A model generated the notes under the pieces. It was not told where the DNA came from. It was given only the letters and a program-made list of their open reading frames with translations, and searched no databases. Shown in pieces: positions 8,443 to 16,782 of a DNA stretch of 64,000 nt. The position numbers and the translations under genes are program-made. Origin of the DNA: F22 sp963668535 (lineage in GTDB: Bacteria; Bacteroidota; Bacteroidia; Bacteroidales; Bacteroidaceae). Position 1 is the stretch's first letter. Each line of letters opens with the position of its first letter. The stretch lies in NCBI GenBank assembly GCA_963668535.1, contig OY764867.1:2666001-2730000 (forward strand), read 5' to 3'.

Positions 8443-8853
8443 ATGATGCCTATTTACTTCAAGCCAAATATGAATTGGGTTATCCTCATTATCCTCGTCT
8501 ATTTGGTCTGTCTTATATCCTACTATTTCTACACAGACATACAAGAAGAGTATGTGGTGTACACCATGCTACTTAGTTTATCGGCATGTTTCACCATCCT
8601 TCTAGTGTGTTTGACTCGCCGAGTCATCATCAGCGAGCACACCATCACCCACCGTCGATTTGGGCGCACCGTGACCACCTCCTTCTACAAGATCAGGTCC
8701 GTCACCTACAAAAAGAGTCCATGGTACAGCGGTCGCTACATCTGCATCGAGTACGCCAACGAATACGGACTGCTCGACACCATGAATATCGGAGGTGATT
8801 ACAACATTGATACTATATACGACCTGATAGAAAAAGGTCGCCATGTGGCCTAA
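8443..8853 (+). CDS. Small membrane protein with PH-like domain
   Basis: 136 residues with two hydrophobic segments (about 13-30 and 39-60), then a short beta-rich tail (RVIISEHTITHRRFGRTVTTSFYKIRSVTYKK...). This is the layout of bacterial PH (bPH)-type membrane proteins, as in the gene at 766-1272. Function is unknown. ATGATG at 8443 offers two adjacent starts. It is followed at 45 nt by another membrane protein gene on the same strand. Confidence 0.7.
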   Translation: MMPIYFKPNMNWVILIILVYLVCLISYYFYTDIQEEYVVYTMLLSLSACFTILLVCLTRRVIISEHTITHRRFGRTVTTSFYKIRSVTYKKSPWYSGRYICIEYANEYGLLDTMNIGGDYNIDTIYDLIEKGRHVA

Positions 8854-8898
8854 GAGCCACCCCCTATCTATACTCTACCTTACATTATTTATCTCATT

Positions 8899-9507
8899 AT
8901 GCAAAGACATACATTTTCTTACACAGCGTGTACTCCATTTGTTATTTTCTTATTAGGCGTGGCCTATTACATCTATGCCGTCAAATCCCCCAGCTACCTC
9001 CTTATAACAGTAGCCTTCTTCGCCGCTTTAGCACTATGGCACATTATCGACATCCGTCGCAATACCAGCTACCGTGATCTGCGTCGTCAAGATATGGACA
9101 TCACCCTCTCCACCCTGACCAACTTCCATGCCGATGAAACCTACCACACCCAGTACAACGGCTTCACCCTCCAGATCGACAAAAACCGAGGCAAACTCGC
9201 CTTTATCGATCACAACCTCGACATCCAATGCGTCTATGTCGAAGACATCACCTCCTGCTTTTATTTGACCGACTATTACGACAGTCCCATCCATCAGGAT
9301 AGCCACCGCGACACCTATTCGCAGATAGCCCTATGCATCCGCACCAACAACCCCAAAAAAGAACGCCTCGTCTTTCCCTGCTTCGACCAATGGTACAGCT
9401 GCGATGATATCGTGCGCAGAGCATTCGGACACAACAAAGGCTTTCTACAAGCCATGAAAGAAGTGCAAGACGTCGTCGAACGCATCAACAAAATGATTCC
9501 ACAATAA
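8899..9507 (+). CDS. Membrane protein of unknown function
   Basis: 202 residues. Two hydrophobic segments at about 12-28 and 32-50 (FVIFLLGVAYYIYAV, LLITVAFFAALALWHII) are followed by a soluble domain rich in aromatic and acidic residues. I do not recognise a family. It follows the PH-like gene by 45 nt and precedes a secreted protein gene by 55 nt, all on the plus strand, so these three may be one transcription unit. C-rich codon use fits resident chromosome. Confidence 0.65.
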   Translation: MQRHTFSYTACTPFVIFLLGVAYYIYAVKSPSYLLITVAFFAALALWHIIDIRRNTSYRDLRRQDMDITLSTLTNFHADETYHTQYNGFTLQIDKNRGKLAFIDHNLDIQCVYVEDITSCFYLTDYYDSPIHQDSHRDTYSQIALCIRTNNPKKERLVFPCFDQWYSCDDIVRRAFGHNKGFLQAMKEVQDVVERINKMIPQ

Positions 9508-9562
9508 ATACAAACAATACTACTACACGATTTTTTGAGACCACCTGATTTCCCTTACTACC

Positions 9563-10990
9563 ATGCCCCCATTCAGATACCCCCTGCTTCTACTGTGCTT
9601 ACTAGCCACCATCCCCGTCTACTCACAAATAGGCGAGGCACACAACTGGTACCAATGCAACGCCTCCTCAGGCACCTATAGCATACTCGTTGAGCGCTTT
9701 GATGCCGTCCTTCAAGACGGCCGATACGTCGCCGGCAAACGCAGCGATACATACTATAATGACATCTATGGCTTTGCCCAAGACTACGAACTCGTTTTCA
9801 AGTCAACAGGACTAGTCGATAGCTTATTCTACTATCGAGACGGCCTACGCACAGGTGCTTATGCCCATTACGACTACAAGTCTTCCTTTACCCTCCATAG
9901 CAGGATACATATCGGTGAAAATCGACGTAAACACACCCTAAATACATACACCTACTTTGGTCGACATAAATTGCTCAATGCAATAGCAGGCATAGGAGCG
10001 AGAACATACAAAGATGGCATCTTCCACATTGGAAAAAGGAAAACATACGCCCTAGAATATGACAGCCTAAATGCCGAAGGACAAGTTGTCCGTTCCCTAC
10101 GCAAGCAACGCGACGGAAGCAACATCTTCACCCGCATCAACAGCTATACCTCAAAAGGCTGCCTTGCCAAGTCCTTGTGGACCCGACACATCTACAATAT
10201 CCACCACAAGATAGCCTATATCGATAAGCAAGAATACACCTATAGATACAGCTATAATCAGCAAGGAGATTGGACCCGCGCCATCGTCAGCCTCAATGGC
10301 ACACCCACAATGATCGTCCAGCGCACGATACAGTACATGCAGGTACCCACAAGGCCCCACACAGATATACCATTTGACAAAGCCATGAGTACATGTATAG
10401 AATACTTACTCAAGTCTCCACACATACTCGAACTAGCTCGAAAAGTCAAACAAGGCATTCACGACGTACTACGCCCACAGCATACTCGTTTTCTCGAGCA
10501 ATATGCACACATGTCCTCCCGCATGAAAGAAAAGCCGCTATATTGTGCTATTATAGACTCAGATCAGCAGCGCATCCGCTATATGCGCACCTATTCGGCC
10601 TATGCCAGCAACCTCGTCGATAAGAACCCGAAAGCCCTTTTAAAAGAAGACTTCGACCAGATACTCTGTCCCGATTGCCGCTGGGCAGGCTGGAGCATCC
10701 GCCAGCTCCCAGTATTATGTACTGGCATCGACCTGTACGAGATGCAGCATAAAGGCTTCAAGCTCGTTATGGCCGTCAATACCCTGGCTCCGTCAGACCA
10801 AAACAACTTAGAAGTAGATTATCTACTCGATGGAGAGACCACTTCGCACCACACTGCGCTGCGTGCAGGCGAATGCAAGGTCTTTTGTTATGGCGGTACA
10901 GATGACGATAGGGTGTTTAGGAAGGTGGTGAAGGTAGAAAGGAATGGGGGAAACAACAAAGTGAAAAAGGAGTCTGAAAAGGTAGTCTAA
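9563..10990 (+). CDS. Secreted protein of unknown function
   Basis: 475 residues with a signal peptide (about 1-21, PLLLLCLLATIPVYSQ). The middle has many aromatic-rich strands (YELVFKSTGLVDSLFYYRDG, EYTYRYSYNQQGDWTRAI) reminiscent of antitoxin-like or YD/MORN-type strand repeats seen in Bacteroidota outer-membrane proteins, but no firm family match. The last 15 residues are lysine- and glycine-rich. Likely exported. It is the last C-rich gene before composition changes to AT-rich near 11,000. Confidence 0.65.
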   Translation: MPPFRYPLLLLCLLATIPVYSQIGEAHNWYQCNASSGTYSILVERFDAVLQDGRYVAGKRSDTYYNDIYGFAQDYELVFKSTGLVDSLFYYRDGLRTGAYAHYDYKSSFTLHSRIHIGENRRKHTLNTYTYFGRHKLLNAIAGIGARTYKDGIFHIGKRKTYALEYDSLNAEGQVVRSLRKQRDGSNIFTRINSYTSKGCLAKSLWTRHIYNIHHKIAYIDKQEYTYRYSYNQQGDWTRAIVSLNGTPTMIVQRTIQYMQVPTRPHTDIPFDKAMSTCIEYLLKSPHILELARKVKQGIHDVLRPQHTRFLEQYAHMSSRMKEKPLYCAIIDSDQQRIRYMRTYSAYASNLVDKNPKALLKEDFDQILCPDCRWAGWSIRQLPVLCTGIDLYEMQHKGFKLVMAVNTLAPSDQNNLEVDYLLDGETTSHHTALRAGECKVFCYGGTDDDRVFRKVVKVERNGGNNKVKKESEKVV

Positions 10991-11071
10991 GATAGAGTGA
11001 AAGAGATGAAGGATTAGCCTTCAATTTTTTCCAAAATAAATATTATTAGTAATGAATTTAAAATGATAATT

Positions 11072-11623
11072 ATGAAAACAATGAGATTAAGTATGGTGCT
11101 TTTTATTGCATCAATTTGTGCCTCTTCTATGTCTGCACAGGAAACTAAAAATGAAAAGGCGCAAACAAAAATGGAAGCGTTTGTATCAAAGACAGGTTCT
11201 ATGATTAAGTATATAGATACTAAATTGCCATATCTAGTAACAAAATATACGAGTTGTGAAACAAGAATAAGAGAAGTGATTGCTAACCACGAAAGTCAAT
11301 ATTTCTATCAGATTGAAAAAGACGGAAAATATAAAACGAAAAGAGCCTCTATAGCCTATGATGATTTACTTGAGCTTATCAAAGCAACAGAAAAATTACA
11401 GGGAGATGTCGCAGCAGATATCGCTTCTAATCCTGATTATTTGGAAAACAAGTTTATTACAGACGATGGGTTTAAAGTAGGCTATTTTGTTGACAAAGGC
11501 AAAGCTAGCTGGTATATTGAATTAAAAAAGTATGAATCTGGTGATACCTTTTTTATTGAGGATGGGGCGAAGTTAATCGCTGCATTTAAAGAAGCTAAAG
11601 AGAAGATTGAATCAATGAAATAA
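11072..11623 (+). CDS. Secreted protein, paralog of the 13732 lipoprotein
   Basis: 183 residues from MKTMRLSM, with a signal peptide ending SSMSAQE. It shares with the protein at 13732-14328 the blocks KMEAFVSKTGSMIK, TRIREV, YFYQIEK.GKY and FITDDGFKVGYF, so the two are ancient duplicates. Function unknown; periplasmic location inferred. It opens a run of five plus-strand genes with short gaps (17-76 nt) that form a probable operon of small exported proteins. The codon use is AT-rich, unlike the genes before 11,000. Confidence 0.7.
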   Translation: MKTMRLSMVLFIASICASSMSAQETKNEKAQTKMEAFVSKTGSMIKYIDTKLPYLVTKYTSCETRIREVIANHESQYFYQIEKDGKYKTKRASIAYDDLLELIKATEKLQGDVAADIASNPDYLENKFITDDGFKVGYFVDKGKASWYIELKKYESGDTFFIEDGAKLIAAFKEAKEKIESMK

Positions 11624-11640
11624 TATTTATAAGATACCAC

Positions 11641-12228
11641 ATGAAAAAGATTATATTTACACTATTAGTATTATTGCCATTACTAACTATGGCCCAATCT
11701 AAAATCATTATTGATAAAGTAGACAGTGATGGTACGCGCACTATAGCAACTAAGTGTACGTTAATGAGAAATGGTTTTACAGACAAATGCCCTCTGAAAT
11801 TTGGACTTGTAGCTTTTGTCTTTGCAGATGGAAAGCATACGACAGATTTGTGTCTAGAACTAGATAGACTTAGTCCATTAGCTATTCCTAAAGATGGAGT
11901 GTTATTGATCAAGCTGGACAATGATGAAATACTTGAACTACATCAAGCTTTACCTACATTAGAAACAAAAGATATTGTAGGTACATATGTCAAAGCCGCA
12001 GGTATGACAACCTATACGACCCATGCAATGTATCCACTAACCGATGCACAACTTCAATTGATACATTCAAAACTCATAACAAAGATTCGTTTGGAAACTG
12101 AGACAAAGACATTTGACCAAGTATATAAACCTAAGCGTCAACAGAAGCTTTATCAAATTCTTTCAGCTCAGTGTGAAGAGGTTAGTAAAAGATTAGCTGA
12201 AAAGAAAGATATCCGATCAGGGTTCTAA
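11641..12228 (+). CDS. Secreted protein of unknown function
   Basis: 195 residues with a signal peptide (MKKIIFTLLVLLPLLTMAQS). The body (KIIIDKVDSDGTRTIATKCT...) has no motif I recognise and looks like an exported, mainly beta, single-domain protein. It begins 17 nt after the preceding exported paralog gene and is followed at 26 nt by a further secreted protein. Confidence 0.65.
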   Translation: MKKIIFTLLVLLPLLTMAQSKIIIDKVDSDGTRTIATKCTLMRNGFTDKCPLKFGLVAFVFADGKHTTDLCLELDRLSPLAIPKDGVLLIKLDNDEILELHQALPTLETKDIVGTYVKAAGMTTYTTHAMYPLTDAQLQLIHSKLITKIRLETETKTFDQVYKPKRQQKLYQILSAQCEEVSKRLAEKKDIRSGF

Positions 12229-12254
12229 ATTTTACAGTAATAAACTTGCAAGTT

Positions 12255-12830
12255 ATGATGAAGAGAATTTTTTTATGTGTTGTCGTTGCCTTGCTGGCTG
12301 TGGGGCAGAGTAGGGCGCAAGTTGAGGTAACTAAGCCTCAATTTCGTAAGTCTAGTTGGGGAGATTCTATGGTTAAAGTAAAAAACATAGAAAAGAAGCG
12401 TGACCTCTACCCAGAAAAAAAAGATCTCTATGTCTTCAAGTCCATCGTAGCTGGTTTGGACTGTTATGTAGTATTCAATTTTATTAATGATAAGCTTACA
12501 AGTGGCAAATATGTTACTCATATGGATCACCTGAACAAAGAGCAATTTCTATTTGACTATCAAGACCTAGTAAAGCTCTTAAAAACGAAATATGGTGCAC
12601 CTGATGATGTGCAAGAGCTTTGGCGTGAAGGGCATAAAAAGGACGACTACAGTGTAATGGATATACCGCTATTAAATGGATATGTCACCTATAAGACAAC
12701 GTGGAATAAGGAGAAAACAGTAATAGTAATTAAGCTGTATAGCTATGACAATGATATTCGTATTAGTATCCAATATACTAGTCGTGAGTATAATAAATTG
12801 AATGAGGAAAAAGTGCTTGAGGGGTTGTAG
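12255..12830 (+). CDS. Secreted protein of unknown function
   Basis: 191 residues from MMKRIFLCV, with a signal peptide ending GQSRAQ. The mature part (VTKPQFRKSSWGDSMVKVKN...) resembles Bacteroidota proteins that begin with an FRKxxWGDS motif after the signal peptide; function is unknown. Fourth ATG in the frame is the likely start because the signal peptide begins there. Part of the 11072-14328 run of exported proteins. Confidence 0.65.
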   Translation: MMKRIFLCVVVALLAVGQSRAQVEVTKPQFRKSSWGDSMVKVKNIEKKRDLYPEKKDLYVFKSIVAGLDCYVVFNFINDKLTSGKYVTHMDHLNKEQFLFDYQDLVKLLKTKYGAPDDVQELWREGHKKDDYSVMDIPLLNGYVTYKTTWNKEKTVIVIKLYSYDNDIRISIQYTSREYNKLNEEKVLEGL

Positions 12831-12906
12831 TCTTTAAGTAGAAAATCATACTGTTGAAGTAGTATATATGAGAAGATAATGGTATATTAAATTAAAACAT
12901 TAAATC

Positions 12907-13719
12907 ATGAAAATTAGAGAACTGATTTTTATTGTCATTGGACTAATATTGTTAATCGCGTTTGTAAGTGGACGTAGTGAATCTAGTGCACTTAGAAAGC
13001 AAACTAAAACATTGCAAACACAAGTCGCACAACTAAGTGCTGAAGTTCAGAAATATAAGAATTCACCTGATAGATTGCTGGCACAAGCCGATGAATACTA
13101 TAAACAAAAAGATGTCAAGCACTTAGAAGTCATTCATTCTAAATTAGAGAAGTATCACCGTAGCTCTAAGGAGTATACAGAAGTAGGCCAGTATATTACC
13201 ACCCTAAAAGATGCAGAAGCCAAGCGTATTGCAGCAGAAAAAGAAGCTAAACTAAAAGCCGTAAAACGCTTAAGAAAAAAGTTAGATGATGTTAGTGGTA
13301 TCACCTGGTATCAAAACCCATATTTCACCCACTACAACAATAGTAATCATATCTCTATATACATAGGTAAAAGTGATAACTCAGTATGGTTAAGACTTAA
13401 GATGTCCTATTACGGTGACGATTGGATCTTCTTCAAAAGCGCATACTTATCTTATGATGGCAATACAATAGAGATCCCGTTCAATGACTATAAAGATAAA
13501 GAAACGGAAAATTCTACGTCAGTTTGGGAATGGATAGATGTTTCTTTGTCTGATAGCCAAATTGATTTCCTAAAGAAGTTTGTAAACGGAAAGTCGTTAA
13601 AGATGCGATTAACGGGTAAGTATACTAAAACCAAAATAATTTCCTCTTCAGAACGTAAAGCACTTAAAGATGTTTTGCTTGGATATGAGGTGTTGAAGAA
13701 AGAAATGAATCAATTATAA
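12907..13719 (+). CDS. Membrane-anchored coiled-coil protein
   Basis: 270 residues. One N-terminal membrane segment (about 5-22, LIFIVIGLILLIAFVSG), a coiled coil at 27-50 (TKTLQTQVAQLSAEVQKYK), a lysine/alanine-rich helix at 95-120, and a C-terminal beta-rich domain (ISGITWYQNPYFTH-like WYQNPYF, HISIYIGKSDNSVWLRLKM). Such C-terminal domains occur in phage-like and secreted proteins; the function is unknown. It precedes the lipoprotein gene by 12 nt. Confidence 0.65.
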   Translation: MKIRELIFIVIGLILLIAFVSGRSESSALRKQTKTLQTQVAQLSAEVQKYKNSPDRLLAQADEYYKQKDVKHLEVIHSKLEKYHRSSKEYTEVGQYITTLKDAEAKRIAAEKEAKLKAVKRLRKKLDDVSGITWYQNPYFTHYNNSNHISIYIGKSDNSVWLRLKMSYYGDDWIFFKSAYLSYDGNTIEIPFNDYKDKETENSTSVWEWIDVSLSDSQIDFLKKFVNGKSLKMRLTGKYTKTKIISSSERKALKDVLLGYEVLKKEMNQL

Positions 13720-13731
13720 CCGTAAAAGAAT

Positions 13732-14328
13732 ATGAAAATGACAAAATTGACTCTTTTGGGGCTAGCGATGATGAGTGTCTTTGTACTGTCATGTACGGAC
13801 AAGAAAGAAACAGTTAGTGAGACTAAAACTGAAGTAAAGCAAAAAATCAATGATGGGAAGACTAAGCTAGAAGCCTTTGTCTCTAAAAAAGGAAGAATGA
13901 TAAAAGCTTTAGATTACAATTTGCCAAAGGTGTCAAGCCTCTACTGTGACTGTAAAACAAGAGTAAGGTTGCTTGAAGCTGAAGGCGCTAAACGCTACTT
14001 CTTCCAAATAATGAAGCCAGGTAAATATTCTACGACAGTTGAGTCTATAGCTGATGAAGACGTACTTGAAGTAATTAAAGCTATTGAAGTGCTTAAAGCA
14101 TCTATACCATCAGACTTGAAGAGTGATGCCGATTACATGGAAAACAGTTTTATAACTGATGATGATTTTAAAGTCGGTTATTATATAAGTAAAGGTGAAG
14201 CTCAATGGTACGTTGTACTAAGTGGTATCAAGTCAGAGACTTTATTTTTCAAGGACGTGAAGTCATTGACTGAGGTCTTTGTTGATGCAAAGAATAAGAT
14301 TGAATCGATAAAAAATAAAATTCAATAA
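13732..14328 (+). CDS. Lipoprotein, paralog of the 11072 protein
   Basis: 198 residues. A lipobox-like SVFVLSC puts the lipidated cysteine at residue 21. After a charged linker it follows the 11072-11623 protein closely (KLEAFVSKKGRMIK, FITDDDFKVGYYISKG), so one paralog is soluble-exported and the other lipid-anchored. Function unknown. Its stop at 14328 is followed within about 10 nt by a truncated nuclease fragment, marking a recombination junction. Confidence 0.7.
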   Translation: MKMTKLTLLGLAMMSVFVLSCTDKKETVSETKTEVKQKINDGKTKLEAFVSKKGRMIKALDYNLPKVSSLYCDCKTRVRLLEAEGAKRYFFQIMKPGKYSTTVESIADEDVLEVIKAIEVLKASIPSDLKSDADYMENSFITDDDFKVGYYISKGEAQWYVVLSGIKSETLFFKDVKSLTEVFVDAKNKIESIKNKIQ

Positions 14329-14337
14329 TCATGGGAT

Positions 14338-14649
14338 TCGTTTAAGTTTGATGTGCATGCGATGTTTTTTTCAGAAGATGCACCAACATTGGAAAATCAG
14401 CTTCACAAAGTCTTTGACAATAAGAAAGTTAACATGGTAAATGGTCGTCGTGAATTCTTTGATGTGACTATGAACGATATTCAGCATGCTGTATCTGAAA
14501 CAGGTTTAGATGTAGAGTTTAAGGTAATTCCTGAAGCGGCAGAGTATAGAGAATCTATAGCTATTCGCCAGAAGATGTTAGAGGACCTGGAGAATCCTCC
14601 AAAGACTGTGGAGCAAGAGGTGAATGAAGTGTTTCCTATGGAGATATAG
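14338..14649 (+). pseudogene. C-terminal fragment of a T5orf172 (MUG113-type) GIY-YIG nuclease protein
   Basis: The reading FKFDVHAMFFSEDAPTLE followed by HKVFDNKKVNMVNGRREFF matches the end of T5orf172/DUF4041-type proteins, which carry a GIY-YIG-like nuclease fold. The frame is open from about 14338, with no start and without the N-terminal ~300 residues expected of the family, directly after the stop of the lipoprotein gene. The first ATG (14353) lies inside the conserved domain. I read it as a truncated relic joined by deletion. Confidence 0.75.
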
Positions 14650-14720
14650 ATTTGTGGTTTTGAGTATTATATTTAAGCATCTATTAAATCAATGCTATTG
14701 TTAACTTAAAAAATAATTGT

Positions 14721-16193
14721 ATGAAAGTTTATTTTAGTGACTTCTTTGATATATCACCTGAAGTCTTGGAAAATTATGGGGCAATGAATATATCATTAAT
14801 AAATGATATGCCTCTCTTTATAGACCCATTTCTTCTTTTTGGAAGTGATAAAGCTGAATATAAAAAAATGCATAATGAGATTCTGAAATACATTGGCTTT
14901 TTAAAGGAAAAATCAGCAAATTGTCAAATAGGAAGAGACTCAATAACTGCTTGGTACAAATTCTCTGAGGTGAAACAAAACTGGTTAGGGTATAGTAAAA
15001 TTGGCAACAGTGGCAGTGGCTTAGGCGAGCAATTTGGACTTGCATTTTCTAACAATATCAATACGGTATTCAAGGATTTAGGGCAAGAGACTGTGACATT
15101 ATCAAGTCATATAGAAAAGGCTGCTCTTTTTGAAAATGGTGTCGGAAGAGATAACATTAGCGATTTTACTGTTAATTTGATTAAACCATACATCTTGGAG
15201 TATACTCAGGATTTTGCACGTAATAATCTAAGTCCAACTTGTTGTAAATTAGTCAATGTGGACAAGGTGTACTTTGATTATAAGTTAGAAAGGTGGATGC
15301 CCAAGCAATATTATTTGCCTTTTATTTTTAATGACTATGTTTTGTTGACACCTAAAGATATACTAACAGTAGACAGAACTTGGATTAATAGGGATGACAT
15401 GTTGAATATGTACGATCAGATTTCAACAGCTGTTGAAAATGAACAGCTAAGGGTAGAAATTAATAACTACTTCAATAAGGTATTGCCAAGAAATCCAAAT
15501 GGTAAAATCACTCAAAAAGAACGAAAAGAAGCAGCGGGAAAGACTTACAATTCATTTACGCAACTTGTGGATCTTTATCTAAAGACTAAAGAAGAGAATA
15601 AAGAATTGGCATCTAAAGATTCAATTCAAAAAGTAAGTGCTACCGAACGATTGTTTATTGATAAATTGTCGAAATTCTCCAAAACACTTGAAGCTGAAAC
15701 AGACTTCTATTTATATAAACCAAGTAAATCGTATGATGAAACTTTGAAACGTTTAGGGTTTATGAAACATGTTATAGAGAACAATGATGGTTACAAGTTG
15801 TTTTATGTTGATGGAGAACCAATAAAAAGAGAAGCAGATTTGCAAGTAATATATAGACTTACATGGTTTGCTTCTGATTACGATGTAAATAGAGAGGTCA
15901 ATAATGGAAGAGGTCCTGTTGATTATTCTATTTCTAAAGGAAGTAATGATAAGTCTTTGGTAGAGTTTAAGTTAGCATCGAATTCTAAATTGCGCATGAA
16001 TTTAGCAAAACAAGTCGAGGTGTACGAAAAAGCAAATAACACAGAAAGTTCGTTCAAAGTTATATTATATTTTGATGAAAATGAACACAAGAAAATACTT
16101 AAAGTACTCAACGAACTAGGACTTACTGGTAGAGAGAATATTATTTTGATTGATGCTGGAAGAAAAGAATCTGCGTCTAATGTTAGAATTTAG
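14721..16193 (+). CDS. Large protein with C-terminal PD-(D/E)XK-type nuclease motif
   Basis: 490 residues, no named family. The N-terminal part (FSDFFDISPEVLENYGAMN...LFIDPFLLF) is typical of uncharacterised defence-island proteins. Near residues 395-420 the pattern GPVDYSIS...KSLVEFKLAS supplies D...ExK, the active-site arrangement of PD-(D/E)XK nucleases. No membrane segment or signal peptide is seen. It stands alone between a GIY-YIG relic and the MazG-helicase pair. A DNA-cleaving defence role is inferred. Confidence 0.7.
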   Translation: MKVYFSDFFDISPEVLENYGAMNISLINDMPLFIDPFLLFGSDKAEYKKMHNEILKYIGFLKEKSANCQIGRDSITAWYKFSEVKQNWLGYSKIGNSGSGLGEQFGLAFSNNINTVFKDLGQETVTLSSHIEKAALFENGVGRDNISDFTVNLIKPYILEYTQDFARNNLSPTCCKLVNVDKVYFDYKLERWMPKQYYLPFIFNDYVLLTPKDILTVDRTWINRDDMLNMYDQISTAVENEQLRVEINNYFNKVLPRNPNGKITQKERKEAAGKTYNSFTQLVDLYLKTKEENKELASKDSIQKVSATERLFIDKLSKFSKTLEAETDFYLYKPSKSYDETLKRLGFMKHVIENNDGYKLFYVDGEPIKREADLQVIYRLTWFASDYDVNREVNNGRGPVDYSISKGSNDKSLVEFKLASNSKLRMNLAKQVEVYEKANNTESSFKVILYFDENEHKKILKVLNELGLTGRENIILIDAGRKESASNVRI

Positions 16194-16381
16194 TGAATGC
16201 ACTTATGATTTGCATAGTGGTTGTATTATATGCTGTTGTTTAGTTGTAATTCTGTCACTATATTCATCATTTAAACTTTTGTGCTGATTTGTTCTGAGAT
16301 TTGATGTTTTGCTTGTGAATCATGATAACAAAGAATTGTATTCAGAAATTTGTACACAGCCTCAAAAAAGAGTAAATTCGC

Positions 16382-16419
16382 AATCACACTGCATTTTGTG
16401 AAAAAAATGCAGTGTGATT
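16382..16419. repeat. Perfect 16-bp inverted repeat before the mazG-helicase pair
   Basis: AATCACACTGCATTTT (16382-16397) and its exact complement (16404-16419) are separated by 6 nt, 31 nt before the MazG-like start. There is no downstream T-run on the plus strand, so an operator or leader hairpin is more likely than a terminator. Confidence 0.8.
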
Positions 16420-16449
16420 AAGCAAAATCTCATAACCCCATATCAATCT

Positions 16450-16782
16450 ATGGCATCAGAAATACAAAACCTTACAAAACAAGTAAGACAATTTACAGAA
16501 GACAGAGACTGGGATCAGTTTCATAATGGAAAAGACTTAGCACTAGCCCTTTCAATTGAAGCAGCTGAGCTTAACGAAGCCTTTCTTTGGAAAACTCCCG
16601 ACCAAGTGAATAGAGACAAAGTCCGCGAAGAACTTGCGGATATCATTAACTACGCGTTGTTGATAGCTGATAAGTATGAGTTTGATGTCGAAGAAATTGT
16701 TCTTGAAAAAATGAAGAAAAATGCTGAGAAATATCCCGTAGATAAGGCTAAAGGGTCAGCAAAAAAATATAATGAATTATGA
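16450..16782 (+). CDS. MazG-like nucleotide pyrophosphohydrolase
   Basis: 110 residues from ATGGCATCA at 16450. It has the all-alpha NTP-PPase pattern EAAELNEAFLW ... EELADIINYALLIADKY ... KKNAEKYP, with the paired acidic motifs that bind Mg2+. Such enzymes hydrolyse NTPs or dNTPs to NMP and PPi. Its stop overlaps the helicase start by 4 nt (ATGA), so the two are translationally coupled. MazG-like proteins beside helicase/nuclease genes are frequent in defence islands. The frame is open upstream to 16414, but the palindrome lies there and family similarity starts at 16450. Confidence 0.9.
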   Translation: MASEIQNLTKQVRQFTEDRDWDQFHNGKDLALALSIEAAELNEAFLWKTPDQVNRDKVREELADIINYALLIADKYEFDVEEIVLEKMKKNAEKYPVDKAKGSAKKYNEL

